DNA of 64,000 nt from Halorarius litoreus (GTDB lineage Archaea; Halobacteriota; Halobacteria; Halobacteriales; Haloarculaceae): contig NZ_CP101454.1 in assembly GCF_024362405.1 (NCBI RefSeq), positions 3,782,001-3,846,000 on the forward strand. The letters run 5' to 3'. Below are positions 50,329 through 57,667 of the stretch, one piece after another. Position numbers and translations under genes: made by a program. Position 1 is the stretch's first letter. The number at the start of each line of letters is the position of its first letter. The notes under the pieces were generated by a model. It saw nothing but the letters and a program-made list of their open reading frames with translations, did no database searches and was not told where the DNA came from.

Positions 50329-51392
50329 CCGACGGCGGGGACGACCTGCTCGACGACCTGCTCGCTGGCAAACACCGGGCGCTCGCGCGGGTTATCACGA
50401 AGATCGAGAACCGGTCGCCGGGCTACCGCGAGCTCGTCAGCCGACTCCACGAACATACCGGCGACGCCGACGTCGTCGGTATCACGGGCTCGCCCGGCGC
50501 GGGCAAGTCGACGCTCGTCGACAAGATGGCCGCCATCTACCGCGAACGGGGCCACACCGTCGGCATCATCGCCATCGACCCCTCCTCGCCGTTCACCGGT
50601 GGGGCGGTGCTGGGTGACCGCATCCGGATGGCCTCGAACGTTGGCGACATGGACGTGTTCTTCCGCTCGATGTCCGCCCGTGGGACACTCGGCGGACTGT
50701 CGACCGCGACGACGGACGCCGTGAAGGCGCTCGACGCGTTCGGCAAGGACAAGATCATCATCGAGACGGTCGGGGCGGGACAGAACGAGGTGGACATCGT
50801 GAAGACCGCCGACACGGTCGCGGTGCTCGTCCCGCCGTCGTCGGGCGACGACGTGCAGATGCTGAAGGCGGGCATCCTCGAGATCGGCGACGTGTTCGTC
50901 GTCAACAAAGCCGACCTCGACGGCGCGGCGAGAACGGTCCAGGAGCTCCGCGAGATGATCCACATGCGCGACGCCTCCCCGCTCGCCGGTGGTGGGCACC
51001 ACGGCGTCGCCGTAAGCAGTTTCGGGGGCGACGACGAGGACGAACCGGAGGCCGACGACGCGGACGACGAGTGGCAGCCACCCGTCGTCGAGACGGTGGC
51101 GAACACCGGCGAGGGCGTCGAGGACTTCCTGGAGACGCTGGCGGACCACCGGACGTGGCTGGAGACGACCGGCGAACTCGACGCGAAGCTCCGGAGTCGC
51201 TACGCCGAGGAGATCCGCGCGCTGTTGCGCGAGGACACCGCCGACCTCATCCAGCAGGAGCTCGACGCTCGCGGCGGCATCGAGTCGTTCGTCGACAGCG
51301 TCCTCGCGAAGGAGACGGACCCCTACCAGGTCGCCGACGAGGTCATCGAGCCGCTCGCCGACTGCGTCGCCGGGGATCGCGACGACTCGTAG
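50325..51392 (+). CDS. meaB: MeaB/ArgK-type G3E GTPase, mutase chaperone
   Basis: A 355-residue GTPase with P-loop GSPGAGKS at 55-62, the G3E-type Walker B ETVGAGQNE and NKAD near 210. SARGTLGGLSTATTDAVKAL is the switch region. A halophile acidic insert (EDEPEADDADDE) lies near 240. MeaB loads and protects the B12 cofactor of methylmalonyl-CoA mutase. Its ATG overlaps the TGA of the B12-binding subunit gene, so the two are co-translated. The C-terminal helices (LDAKLRSRYAEEIRALLRED) are dimerisation elements. The stop abuts that of the convergent CoA-binding gene. Confidence 0.94.
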   Translation: MTDGGDDLLDDLLAGKHRALARVITKIENRSPGYRELVSRLHEHTGDADVVGITGSPGAGKSTLVDKMAAIYRERGHTVGIIAIDPSSPFTGGAVLGDRIRMASNVGDMDVFFRSMSARGTLGGLSTATTDAVKALDAFGKDKIIIETVGAGQNEVDIVKTADTVAVLVPPSSGDDVQMLKAGILEIGDVFVVNKADLDGAARTVQELREMIHMRDASPLAGGGHHGVAVSSFGGDDEDEPEADDADDEWQPPVVETVANTGEGVEDFLETLADHRTWLETTGELDAKLRSRYAEEIRALLREDTADLIQQELDARGGIESFVDSVLAKETDPYQVADEVIEPLADCVAGDRDDS

Positions 51393-51803
51393 CTACCCGC
51401 GGAGCCGCCGGTGTACGACTTTCAGGCACTTGTCCTGGACGAACGTCCGGCCCGACTCTCGGACGCGCTCGCCAGCCTCGTCGTGTCGAATGCCGAGCTG
51501 GAGCCACACCGTGTCCACGTCGTCGCGGCTGAGCACCTGGTCGACGATGCCCGGCGCCTCGTCGCTCGGTCGGAACACGTCCACGATGTCGATGTGCTCG
51601 TCGACCTCGTCGAGTGAGTCGTACGCTTCGATGCCGAACACCTCGTCGGCGTACGGGTTCACCGGGATGATGCGGTAGCCGTGGTCCTTCATGTACTTCG
51701 GGACACCGTGGGCCGCCTTGCCGGGCGTCGCCGAACAGCCCACGACGGCGATGGTCTCTGCGTCGAGTACCTCGTTCAGGTCGACGTCACTCGTGGATGC
51801 CAT
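51393..51803 (-). CDS. CoA-binding domain protein
   Basis: A 136-residue stand-alone CoA_binding (YccU-like) Rossmann protein: VVGCSATPGKAAHGVPKYMK at 20-39, RIIPVNPYADEVFGIEAYDS, and DIVDVFRPSDEAPGIVDQVL. This small fold binds CoA or an acyl-CoA. Convergent with meaB (stops touch); co-occurrence with mutase genes fits CoA-ester metabolism, though its own reaction is unknown. Six-residue Arg-rich end (HRRLRG). Single gene. Confidence 0.9.
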   Translation of the reverse strand: MASTSDVDLNEVLDAETIAVVGCSATPGKAAHGVPKYMKDHGYRIIPVNPYADEVFGIEAYDSLDEVDEHIDIVDVFRPSDEAPGIVDQVLSRDDVDTVWLQLGIRHDEAGERVRESGRTFVQDKCLKVVHRRLRG

Positions 51804-51875
51804 ACCGAACCGACGCGCGTGGAAGGGGAAAAGCCTGTGTGGTCGTGCGCACCTCGCGTCACGTTCGCCACCCGC

Positions 51876-52481
51876 TCACCGGAACCGAGCGGTGACCGAC
51901 CCGTCGGCGTCGACCTGCAGCATCCCGTCGAACAGGCGGGAGATGGTGGTCACCGTCTCGCTGTCGTGCACGCCCGCCTCGACGAGGAACAGCCCGATAG
52001 CATCGGTGTTCTCGATGCGGGCGGTGAGAACGTGGAGGAAGCGAAATACCGTCTGGAGCGTCGAGTAGTGGAGCAGCGTCGATACCGACGCGAACAGCAC
52101 GCGGTTGTGCGTCAGCCCCCGGTCGACGGAGAACTGCTCGATGAGCTGTGAGGACTTGATACCGATGCCCGTCATGTCCTCGGGCGAGGAGGCGTACTGC
52201 ACCAGTTCGGTGTCCGCGATGGTGCCGTAGCCCTGCAGTTTCGTGATACAGTCGACGACGCCGACCGGGGCATCGTGTTCGAACAGCGTGGGCGCGATCT
52301 GGCGAACCCGGTCGGCGCTGTTCGTGTTGGTGACGACGATGCTCCCCTCGCCAGCCATCGCACCGTGTTCGAGTGTCTCGTAACCTAACGCCTCCTTGCC
52401 GGAGAGCGGCGGCCCCGAGAGCAACAGGTTCGTCCCTGCCTCGACTGTCCGGCCGCCGAACGACCCGCCGAGGTCATACAT
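51876..52481 (-). CDS. RecA-like ATPase-fold protein (DUF7504-like)
   Basis: A 201-residue KaiC/RecA-superfamily protein: a P-loop-like GPPLSGKEALGYE at 23-35, then GEGSIVVTNTNSADRVRQIA. The Walker B-like NTDAIGLFLVEAGVHDSETV lies near 158, and LTHNRVLFASVSTLLHYSTL near 124. It lacks obvious catalytic Glu spacing of full KaiC, so ATP binding may be regulatory. I remember DUF7504/HTR-like labels for such haloarchaeal proteins. Single gene in front of the UbiA gene, no operon signal. Confidence 0.72.
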   Translation of the reverse strand: MYDLGGSFGGRTVEAGTNLLLSGPPLSGKEALGYETLEHGAMAGEGSIVVTNTNSADRVRQIAPTLFEHDAPVGVVDCITKLQGYGTIADTELVQYASSPEDMTGIGIKSSQLIEQFSVDRGLTHNRVLFASVSTLLHYSTLQTVFRFLHVLTARIENTDAIGLFLVEAGVHDSETVTTISRLFDGMLQVDADGSVTARFR

Positions 52482-52575
52482 CTGGGACCCTCGTGGGCGG
52501 CGCGAACGCTCGGAGCCACGGGCCAGGCATCGTCTCTAATGGACCGGGACGCGCATTTAGCGTTTGTGCTTGGCT

Positions 52576-53433
52576 CTACACCGTGAGCCGGCCGACGACG
52601 AACGCGACGGCCGCGAGCAGCTGGCCGTACTTGAGCCACGTCTGGCCCCGCGTCGGGTCGTCGAAGCTCCAGTAGGCGGCCGCGAGCATCACGGCGTCCG
52701 CCGGGAGGACGGCCGCGAGATACGCGAGCGGGAACGTTCCGAGGAGGTACGGCGCGGGACTGGCGAGCAGGGCGAGCCCGAGGGCGACCACGGCCACGAC
52801 CAACGCCGTCCGCTCACCGTAGGCGATGGGGAGCGTGTTGAGCCCCTCCTCGCGGTCGCCGGCCACGTCCTCGACGTCCTTCACGACCTCGCGAGCGAAC
52901 GTCGCGAGCGCGGCGAGCAGGAACAGCACGACGACCGGTTCGAGCCGGCCTCCCACCGCGGCCCCACCGAACAGGAACGTCGAGCCGCCGAGGTAGCCAA
53001 CGAGCGCGTTGCCGACGCCCGGCAGCCCCTTGAACAGCTCCGTGTACGCGACGAGCGCGAGGAGGTTCACGACCGCGATACCGATGGCCAGCGGCGTCAG
53101 CAGCAGGGCGAGCACGACCGCGAGCCCGAACAGCACGACGGCGAACGCGAGCGCCCCGCGAGGAGAGACTGCGCCCCGAGGGATGGGCCGGTCGGGCGCG
53201 TTGATGCGGTCGATCTCCCGGTCGAAGTAGTCGTTGATGGCGTTGCCCGCGCCGACGGCGAGCATCGTCGCGACGACGGCTGCGGCGGCCCGAATCTCGG
53301 GGGCGGTGTCGACGAGCAGCCCTCCGGCACCGGCGTCGAGCCCGGCGACGAACGCGCCGATGAACGTGAGCAGCCCCGAGAGGACGGCGTTGCCCGGGCG
53401 CGTGAGTTCGAGGAGTCCGCCGAGCCGTTGCAT
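52576..53433 (-). CDS. UbiA-family prenyltransferase (archaeal lipid)
   Basis: A 285-residue UbiA-superfamily enzyme with about nine TM helices, starting MQRLGGLLELTRPGNAVLSG. The first Asp-rich motif N67DYFDREID75 (NAINDYFDREIDRINAPDRP) and second D-rich DVEDVAGDREEG are present. Sequence pattern and size fit digeranylgeranylglyceryl phosphate synthase, the second ether-bond step of archaeal phospholipid synthesis. Other UbiA branches (menaquinone, heme) have different signature loops, so this is the best call, not proven. No operon partner; 86 nt before tRNA-Arg. Confidence 0.85.
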   Translation of the reverse strand: MQRLGGLLELTRPGNAVLSGLLTFIGAFVAGLDAGAGGLLVDTAPEIRAAAAVVATMLAVGAGNAINDYFDREIDRINAPDRPIPRGAVSPRGALAFAVVLFGLAVVLALLLTPLAIGIAVVNLLALVAYTELFKGLPGVGNALVGYLGGSTFLFGGAAVGGRLEPVVVLFLLAALATFAREVVKDVEDVAGDREEGLNTLPIAYGERTALVVAVVALGLALLASPAPYLLGTFPLAYLAAVLPADAVMLAAAYWSFDDPTRGQTWLKYGQLLAAVAFVVGRLTV

Positions 53434-53518
53434 GCCCCGGCGTGGTAGCGGGCGTGGCTTCAACGCGTCGGAATGGGGATGGAAGGGCTTTTGTCAGGGA
53501 CCGCACTACCCGACGATA

Positions 53519-53593
53519 GGGCCCTTAGCTCAGCCTGGACAGAGTGCGTGGCTTCGGACCACGTTGCCGGGGGTTCAAATCCCTCAGGGCTCG
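53519..53593 (+). tRNA. tRNA-Arg (anticodon TCG)
   Basis: A complete cloverleaf: acceptor stem GGGCCCT (53519-53525) with AGGGCTC (53586-53592; one G-U), discriminator G53593. The anticodon stem CGTGG/CCACG closes loop CTTCGGA, anticodon TCG at 53554-53556. The T arm is GGGGG-TTCAAAT-CCCTC with one wobble. No intron and no encoded CCA. It reads CGA and relatives. The 3' 22 nt recur nearby. Confidence 0.95.
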
Positions 53594-53630
53594 CTTCTTG
53601 CGAACGCACGTGAGCAAGAGCGACGTCCAC

Positions 53631-53640
53631 GGGATTTGAA
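53631..53640 (-). repeat. Inverted TTCAAATCCC
   Basis: GGGATTTGAA is the exact reverse complement of the TTCAAATCCC of the tRNA T arm at 53574-53583. With the copy at 53682, this 110-nt stretch has direct and inverted tRNA-like pieces. Confidence 0.5.
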
Positions 53641-53681
53641 GCAGGGAGGTCGCGCGCAGCGAAGCGAGCACGTCCGACCGT

Positions 53682-53703
53682 GGTTCAAATCCCGCATGGC
53701 TCG
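53682..53703 (+). repeat. Partial copy of the tRNA-Arg 3' end
   Basis: Twenty of 22 positions match tRNA-Arg 53572-53593 (differences at two sites, T to G and G to T). No remaining tRNA body precedes it. Spacing between the copies is exactly 110 nt. This is what an old integration at the tRNA 3' end, or a fragment duplication, leaves. Confidence 0.7.
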
Positions 53704-53786
53704 CGCCCCCTCCAGAGAAACCCCACACGACGTGCGCCCCCTCCAGAATGCACCTTTACACGCCCGCACATCCATTGAGTGGCGTC

Positions 53787-54434
53787 ATGGGACACCGGCG
53801 GCAGAGTCGCGTGGCACCGACCCACCACGAGCTCGTCTTACTCAAGAGAGAGCTCGAGATTGCACGGAAGGGCGAGCACATTCTCGAGCGGCGCCGTGAC
53901 GGGCTCGTCTTCATCCTCCTCGACCTGCTCGACCGGTTACAGACACTACAAGCACAACTCGAGACGGAGTTCGCGGCCGTCGTCTATCTCCACCGGTTGG
54001 GAGCAGAGCGGGAGGGAGAGATCGTCCTCAGAGAGCTCGCGAAGGCGAGAGCGACACGACCCGAGCTCATCGTCACCGAGACGGAACTGCTCGGGCTCGA
54101 GATTCCGTTCATTCTGAGCCACCACATCAGCACCCGCGTGGATGAGCGGGGGTATGGTCTCCTCGGGACGTCTTCGTTGGATGACGAAATCGCCCGCGCG
54201 TACGAACAGGTAGTTGAAGAGGTCGTCAGGCTCGCCGAGATGCGAGCCGTCATCGCACACCTACTCAGAGAGATTCGCCGTCTGCGTATCCGGGTCAACT
54301 ACCTCAACCACCGGCTGCTTCCGGAGCTCGAAGCCGAGAAACGGTACATCGAGGGGTACCTCGCAGAGCGTGAACGCGAGGAGCGCTACCGGCAACTCTG
54401 GATGAAGCGCCGCACAGAGGAAGACAACGAGTGA
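53787..54434 (+). CDS. Orphan A/V-type ATP synthase subunit D-like protein
   Basis: A 215-residue protein with the AtpD family pattern: VAPTHHELVLLKRELEIARK and ERRRDGLVFILLDLLDRLQT (long coiled first helix), then the conserved centre ISTRVDERGYGLLGTSSLDD and RRLRIRVNYLNHRLLPELEA, with C-terminal EKRYIEGYLAEREREERYRQ. Subunit D is the central rotor shaft of A-type ATP synthase. The genuine haloarchaeal AtpD sits in the atp operon; this divergent copy is alone beside tRNA-Arg. A second, partly specialised rotor or a regulatory homologue is possible. ATG 53787 (MGHRRQSRVAPTHHEL) is preferred over the longer frame. It may be acquired by transfer. Confidence 0.85.
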   Translation: MGHRRQSRVAPTHHELVLLKRELEIARKGEHILERRRDGLVFILLDLLDRLQTLQAQLETEFAAVVYLHRLGAEREGEIVLRELAKARATRPELIVTETELLGLEIPFILSHHISTRVDERGYGLLGTSSLDDEIARAYEQVVEEVVRLAEMRAVIAHLLREIRRLRIRVNYLNHRLLPELEAEKRYIEGYLAEREREERYRQLWMKRRTEEDNE

Positions 54435-54474
54435 ACACCGCGGCTCACAGCTCCGAATCCCGAGCCGTGGGACC

Positions 54475-54675
54475 TCAGTGTCGCGGTGGCGGGTGGAGGT
54501 TCGCCTCCCGGATGGCGAACGCGACGACACCCAACACCAGCAACAGGCCGACGAAGAACTCGACGGCCGGGAGCGTCCCCGAGTTTATCCAGACGAGGAC
54601 GTCTTCGAACGCCAGGATGGCGAACAGGAGGACCAGCAGGATCACACCGTGTCTGCCGATGTTGACCTCGACCAT
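54475..54675 (-). CDS. Small two-helix membrane protein
   Basis: A 66-residue protein, MVEVNIGRHGVILLVLLFAI, with two TM helices (about 10-26 and 35-55, AVEFFVGLLLVLGVVAFAIR), and a positively charged end. ATG 54675 is the start; the frame before it is open, but shadow-like. No characterised family. Divides the AtpD-like gene from the next small membrane gene; the two run in the same direction. Confidence 0.6.
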   Translation of the reverse strand: MVEVNIGRHGVILLVLLFAILAFEDVLVWINSGTLPAVEFFVGLLLVLGVVAFAIREANLHPPPRH

Positions 54676-54745
54676 AGCAGTCGGTACAGCCACCGCATAT
54701 AAGAACCCGGGGGAACGACCGGCAGTCGCGAGCACGACAGGCCCG

Positions 54746-54973
54746 CTATTCGGTGAGCGGCAGGACGATGCCGAATACGATCGGCGAGAGGAGGAACAGG
54801 AACAGCCCGAGGATGCCAACGTCGAACAGGAGGGTCTCCTCCCACGCCGGCAGCGTGTAGTGCAGCCCGTGTGCCAGAAGCTCGGTACCCATGGAGAGCA
54901 CGAGTAGCGCGAGGCCGAGCAGGAAGCCGTTTCGAGTCAGTTTCGGATAGTTGAGGTTACCGTACCGTCCCAT
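54746..54973 (-). CDS. Small membrane protein
   Basis: A 75-residue protein, MGRYGNLNYPKLTRNGFLLG, with two TM helices (16-34, 47-72 LFDVGILGLFLFLLSPIVFG). A minus-strand TATA-like CTTTTAG (about 54999-55005) stands 27-30 nt before the ATG, giving a leaderless mRNA; GTG 54979 is an alternative start two codons before. Function unknown. Confidence 0.62.
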   Translation of the reverse strand: MGRYGNLNYPKLTRNGFLLGLALLVLSMGTELLAHGLHYTLPAWEETLLFDVGILGLFLFLLSPIVFGIVLPLTE

Positions 54974-55074
54974 ACTCACTGAACGACCAGTATCAGGCTA
55001 AAAGATTGCGAGAGAGTGTGTGACTTGCTGCCACAGGGTCGTACGTTCGCCCGACTGAGATACACTCGACATCG

Positions 55075-55614
55075 TCACTCGGACTGCTGGAACGTGTCGA
55101 GGGCACCCGGTGGGATTCGAGCGGGCGAGAATATTTTCACGCGGTCGCCAGCTTTGAGGACCGTATTGCCCCGCGGAGTGAGGATGCGGTCACCGCGTTG
55201 GATAGCGATGACCAGCAGGTCCTCGTGGATGAGCCCCGCGCGGTTCGCCTCCTGGAGCGTCTGGTCGGCGACGGGGGCGTCCTCGGCGATGACCACGATC
55301 TCGTCGTTCGGCGTCGCCTCCATCTCCGTCCGGAGCGTCTCGTGGTCGTCGTCGGGACCGAAATCGTGGAACGGGTGGTGGTACTCCGCCTGGATGAACT
55401 CCTCGTCTTCGACGGCGAGCCCCAGATTCGTGAGTTTCCGGGCGATGTGGCTCAGTCCGCCAGTGTCGCTCGCGACGACCTTCACCTGCAGGTTCCCCTG
55501 CCCGCTCATGAGTTTCACCACCTCGATGACCCCGGGGATTCGGAGCGCCTGCTGGGCGAGGCGAACATCGTGGCGACCCCGACGACACCCACAGTCCAGA
55601 GAAACCGCCGTCAA
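55075..55614 (-). pseudogene. TrkA-C domain protein, N-terminally truncated
   Basis: The ORF starts with TTG 55614. The C-terminal part (EDLLVIAIQRGDRILTPRGN, TVLKAGDRVKIFSPA) is a RCK/TrkA-C ligand domain. The middle matches the RAM-type segment of Lrp/TrkA-C fusion proteins (LAQQALRIPGVIEVVKLMSG; IARKLTNLGLAVEDEEFIQA; YHHPFHDFG). Family members have about 60-80 residues of HTH before LAQQAL. Here the frame opens only 18 codons ahead and reads Cys/Arg-rich sequence, with a TAG just upstream. No ATG start or Shine-Dalgarno. It is most probably a truncated gene; a functional short form is possible. Confidence 0.6.
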
Positions 55615-55918
55615 GCGGTGGACGAACGTGAAACGGGCATGAGCGGCGGACGATGCACACCGAGGTTGCTATACACTCCGTTCGTGCAGTACGATGACCT
55701 ACTGGGAGCGAGCTGGCCCGTTTCAGGCGACCATCTATCGATTAGCCGTCAGTATCGCGGCGGTGGGGGGAAGGTCCCGTCCCAGCTGACGGACAGGAGG
55801 ACCAGCAGCAAACGGCTACGAGCTGCCCCCACCGCCACCGGTGGTAGTAGCCGCCGATAGAGGCCAGAGCGGCGTTCTATGGCCCATTACTAACATCCAG
55901 ACAGTGGAATCGTCCACC
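55615..55918. other. 304-nt gap, no gene seen
   Basis: Between the truncated TrkA-C gene and the VIT1 gene. I searched for the missing HTH of the truncated gene in all frames and found none. It holds a TATA-like GTGTATAGC (minus strand, near 55670), a GC-rich patch (55762-55860), and an AT-rich stretch before ATG 55919 that is the likely VIT1 promoter. Confidence 0.5.
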
Positions 55919-57049
55919 ATGTCGAGCACCGAAGACCTCGCGCGGTTCCGTCGCAACCGGCAGGACGAGGTCGACAGCGCCACGGTCTACGAGGCAATGG
56001 CCACCGCCGAGTCCCAGCCACAACTCGCCAGCGTCTATCGCCGGCTCGCCGAGACCGAGCGATACCACGCGACGTTCTGGGCGGCGAAACTGCGCGAGGC
56101 GGGGGCCGACGTTCCCGCAGCACGCCCGTCGTGGCGCGCACGTGTTCTCGCGTGGACGGCGCGCCGCTTCGGCCCGGAGGTCGTCGTCTCGACGATGCGT
56201 GCCGGCGAAGCGACCGGCGGGTCGGACTACGCGACGCAACCCGAGGTCGAGGGAACCGGGATGGCCGCCGACGAACGGTCGCACGACCGGTTGCTCGCGG
56301 CCATCGAGCAGACGCCCGGGCGTGGCGTCGAGGGGAGCGTCCTCGCCCGTCTCGAGGGCCGCCACCGAGCGACGAGCGGGAACGCGCTCCGGGCTGCCGT
56401 CCTCGGGGCGAACGACGGGCTCGTCTCGAACCTCAGCCTCGTGATGGGCGTGGCCGGCGCCGCCCTCGACACGACGGCCATCCTGATTACGGGGCTCGCC
56501 GGCCTACTCGCCGGTGCCGGGTCGATGGCGATGGGTGAGTGGCTCTCCGTGCAGAGCTCCCGGGAGCTGTATCAGCGACAGATCGCCATCGAAGCGAGCG
56601 AACTCGCGGCCGCGCCCGACGAGGAGCGGGACGAACTGGCGCTCATCTACGAGGCGAAGGGACTGTCGCGGGCGCAGGCCGAACAGCTCGCAGACCAGTT
56701 GAGTGCCGACGAGACGACGGCGCTCGACACGCTCGCTCGCGAAGAGCTCGGCATCGACCCCGAGGAGCTGGGCGGGTCCGCGTGGGAGGCAGCCGGCGCG
56801 TCGTTCGTCCTGTTCGCGCTCGGGGCCATCGTCCCCGTGGTGCCGTTCTTCGCGCTGAGCGGCCTCCTCGCCGTGGTGGTGAGCCTCGTGTTGAGCGCGG
56901 TAGCCCTGTTCGTCGTCGGTGCCGGGATCACCCTCCTGACGGGTCGAAGCCTGCTGTTCTCGGGTGGTCGGCAGGTCGCCATCGGGCTCGCCGCCGCCGC
57001 GCTCACGTACGGCGTGGGCTCGCTCATCGGGGTGTCGATCGTCGGCTGA
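55919..57049 (+). CDS. Ferritin-like domain fused to VIT1/CCC1 metal transporter
   Basis: A 376-residue protein. Residues 1-90 are a rubrerythrin-like four-helix domain: SATVYEAMATAESQPQLASV (E25) and RLAETERYHATFWAAKLREA (E47, H50) are ExxH metal ligands. Then comes a VIT1/CCC1 membrane part from about 150: NALRAAVLGANDGLVSNLSL and LLAGAGSMAMGEWLSVQSSR carry the family's DGL and MGEW motifs, followed by three further TM helices. The fusion resembles membrane ferritin MbfA-type iron exporters. It takes iron or manganese from the cytoplasm out through the membrane. ATG 55919 chosen; earlier open frame ignored. Confidence 0.9.
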   Translation: MSSTEDLARFRRNRQDEVDSATVYEAMATAESQPQLASVYRRLAETERYHATFWAAKLREAGADVPAARPSWRARVLAWTARRFGPEVVVSTMRAGEATGGSDYATQPEVEGTGMAADERSHDRLLAAIEQTPGRGVEGSVLARLEGRHRATSGNALRAAVLGANDGLVSNLSLVMGVAGAALDTTAILITGLAGLLAGAGSMAMGEWLSVQSSRELYQRQIAIEASELAAAPDEERDELALIYEAKGLSRAQAEQLADQLSADETTALDTLAREELGIDPEELGGSAWEAAGASFVLFALGAIVPVVPFFALSGLLAVVVSLVLSAVALFVVGAGITLLTGRSLLFSGGRQVAIGLAAAALTYGVGSLIGVSIVG

Positions 57050-57181
57050 GACCAGTCCCGGTGGCTAGTCGGCTGAGACGGGCCTGGGGGACTAACGGAC
57101 GTGATCGCTACACGTCTCACCCCGTAGTATCGTCGTGACTCGGTTCCAACAGCGTCACACGGCGAGCGGTCCGGGGCCGGC

Positions 57182-57448
57182 TCAGTACCGCCTGAGCTGC
57201 TCGCGCATCTGTCGAACGCCGAAGCCGAGCGCCGCGAGCGTCAGGAGCCCGAACGTCGCCTCACCGTACCAGCCCTCGTGGTGGAGGAAGCCGAACGCGG
57301 CGAGACCGAACGTGACGAGGGCGAAGCCCCACACCTGCCACTGGTCGAGTGCGGCCTGCAGGACGCTCTCCCAGTCGGTGGCCAGCGTCTCGATACGCGA
57401 GTGGTCGGCGGCGGCGTCGTGGAGGTCGGAGATCTGCGCTTCGCTCAT
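57182..57448 (-). CDS. Small membrane protein
   Basis: An 88-residue protein starting MSEAQISDLHDAAADHSRIE, an amphipathic helix, then two TM helices (about 37-53 and 60-76) and a basic tail RQMREQLRRY. Single gene with a minus-strand CTTTACC element (near 57484) about 36 nt before the ATG. No known family; probably a membrane-anchored adaptor. Confidence 0.6.
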   Translation of the reverse strand: MSEAQISDLHDAAADHSRIETLATDWESVLQAALDQWQVWGFALVTFGLAAFGFLHHEGWYGEATFGLLTLAALGFGVRQMREQLRRY

Positions 57449-57637
57449 CGGAACCACCTGTCCGGGTGCTGTGCCGGGAGTCGGGTAAAGGCGGCGTGGC
57501 ACTGAGTGTGGTGAAGCCGCTCGGAGGAAACGGCCGGGTGTCCCCGTGCCGTCGCCCACTTCTCGGGACTTCGTGGCCCGAAGTCGTGGGAGGGGACCGA
57601 CGACGGAGCCGTGCGCGCCGATGCCGCTATGAGAGAG

Positions 57638-57646
57638 CATTTAACC
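57638..57646 (+). promoter_or_regulatory. TATA box of the ferredoxin gene
   Basis: GCATTTAAC is centred about 26 nt before GTG 57668 and decides that start; the ATG-type start at 57611 lies before the TATA element and can be dismissed. Confidence 0.65.
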
Positions 57647-57667
57647 CGGAGATACCAATCCGAGAGC

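Noticed and set aside
51876-52481. KaiC-type clock or RadA recombinase
   Set aside because: The ATPase-like motifs are short and incomplete, and the 201-residue length is below a full KaiC or RadA domain pair.
53525-53775. Minus-strand frames across tRNA-Arg reading RDLNPRQRGPKP-like protein
   Set aside because: These are the usual artefacts of translating a tRNA and its copied 3' end; no family and no start signal.
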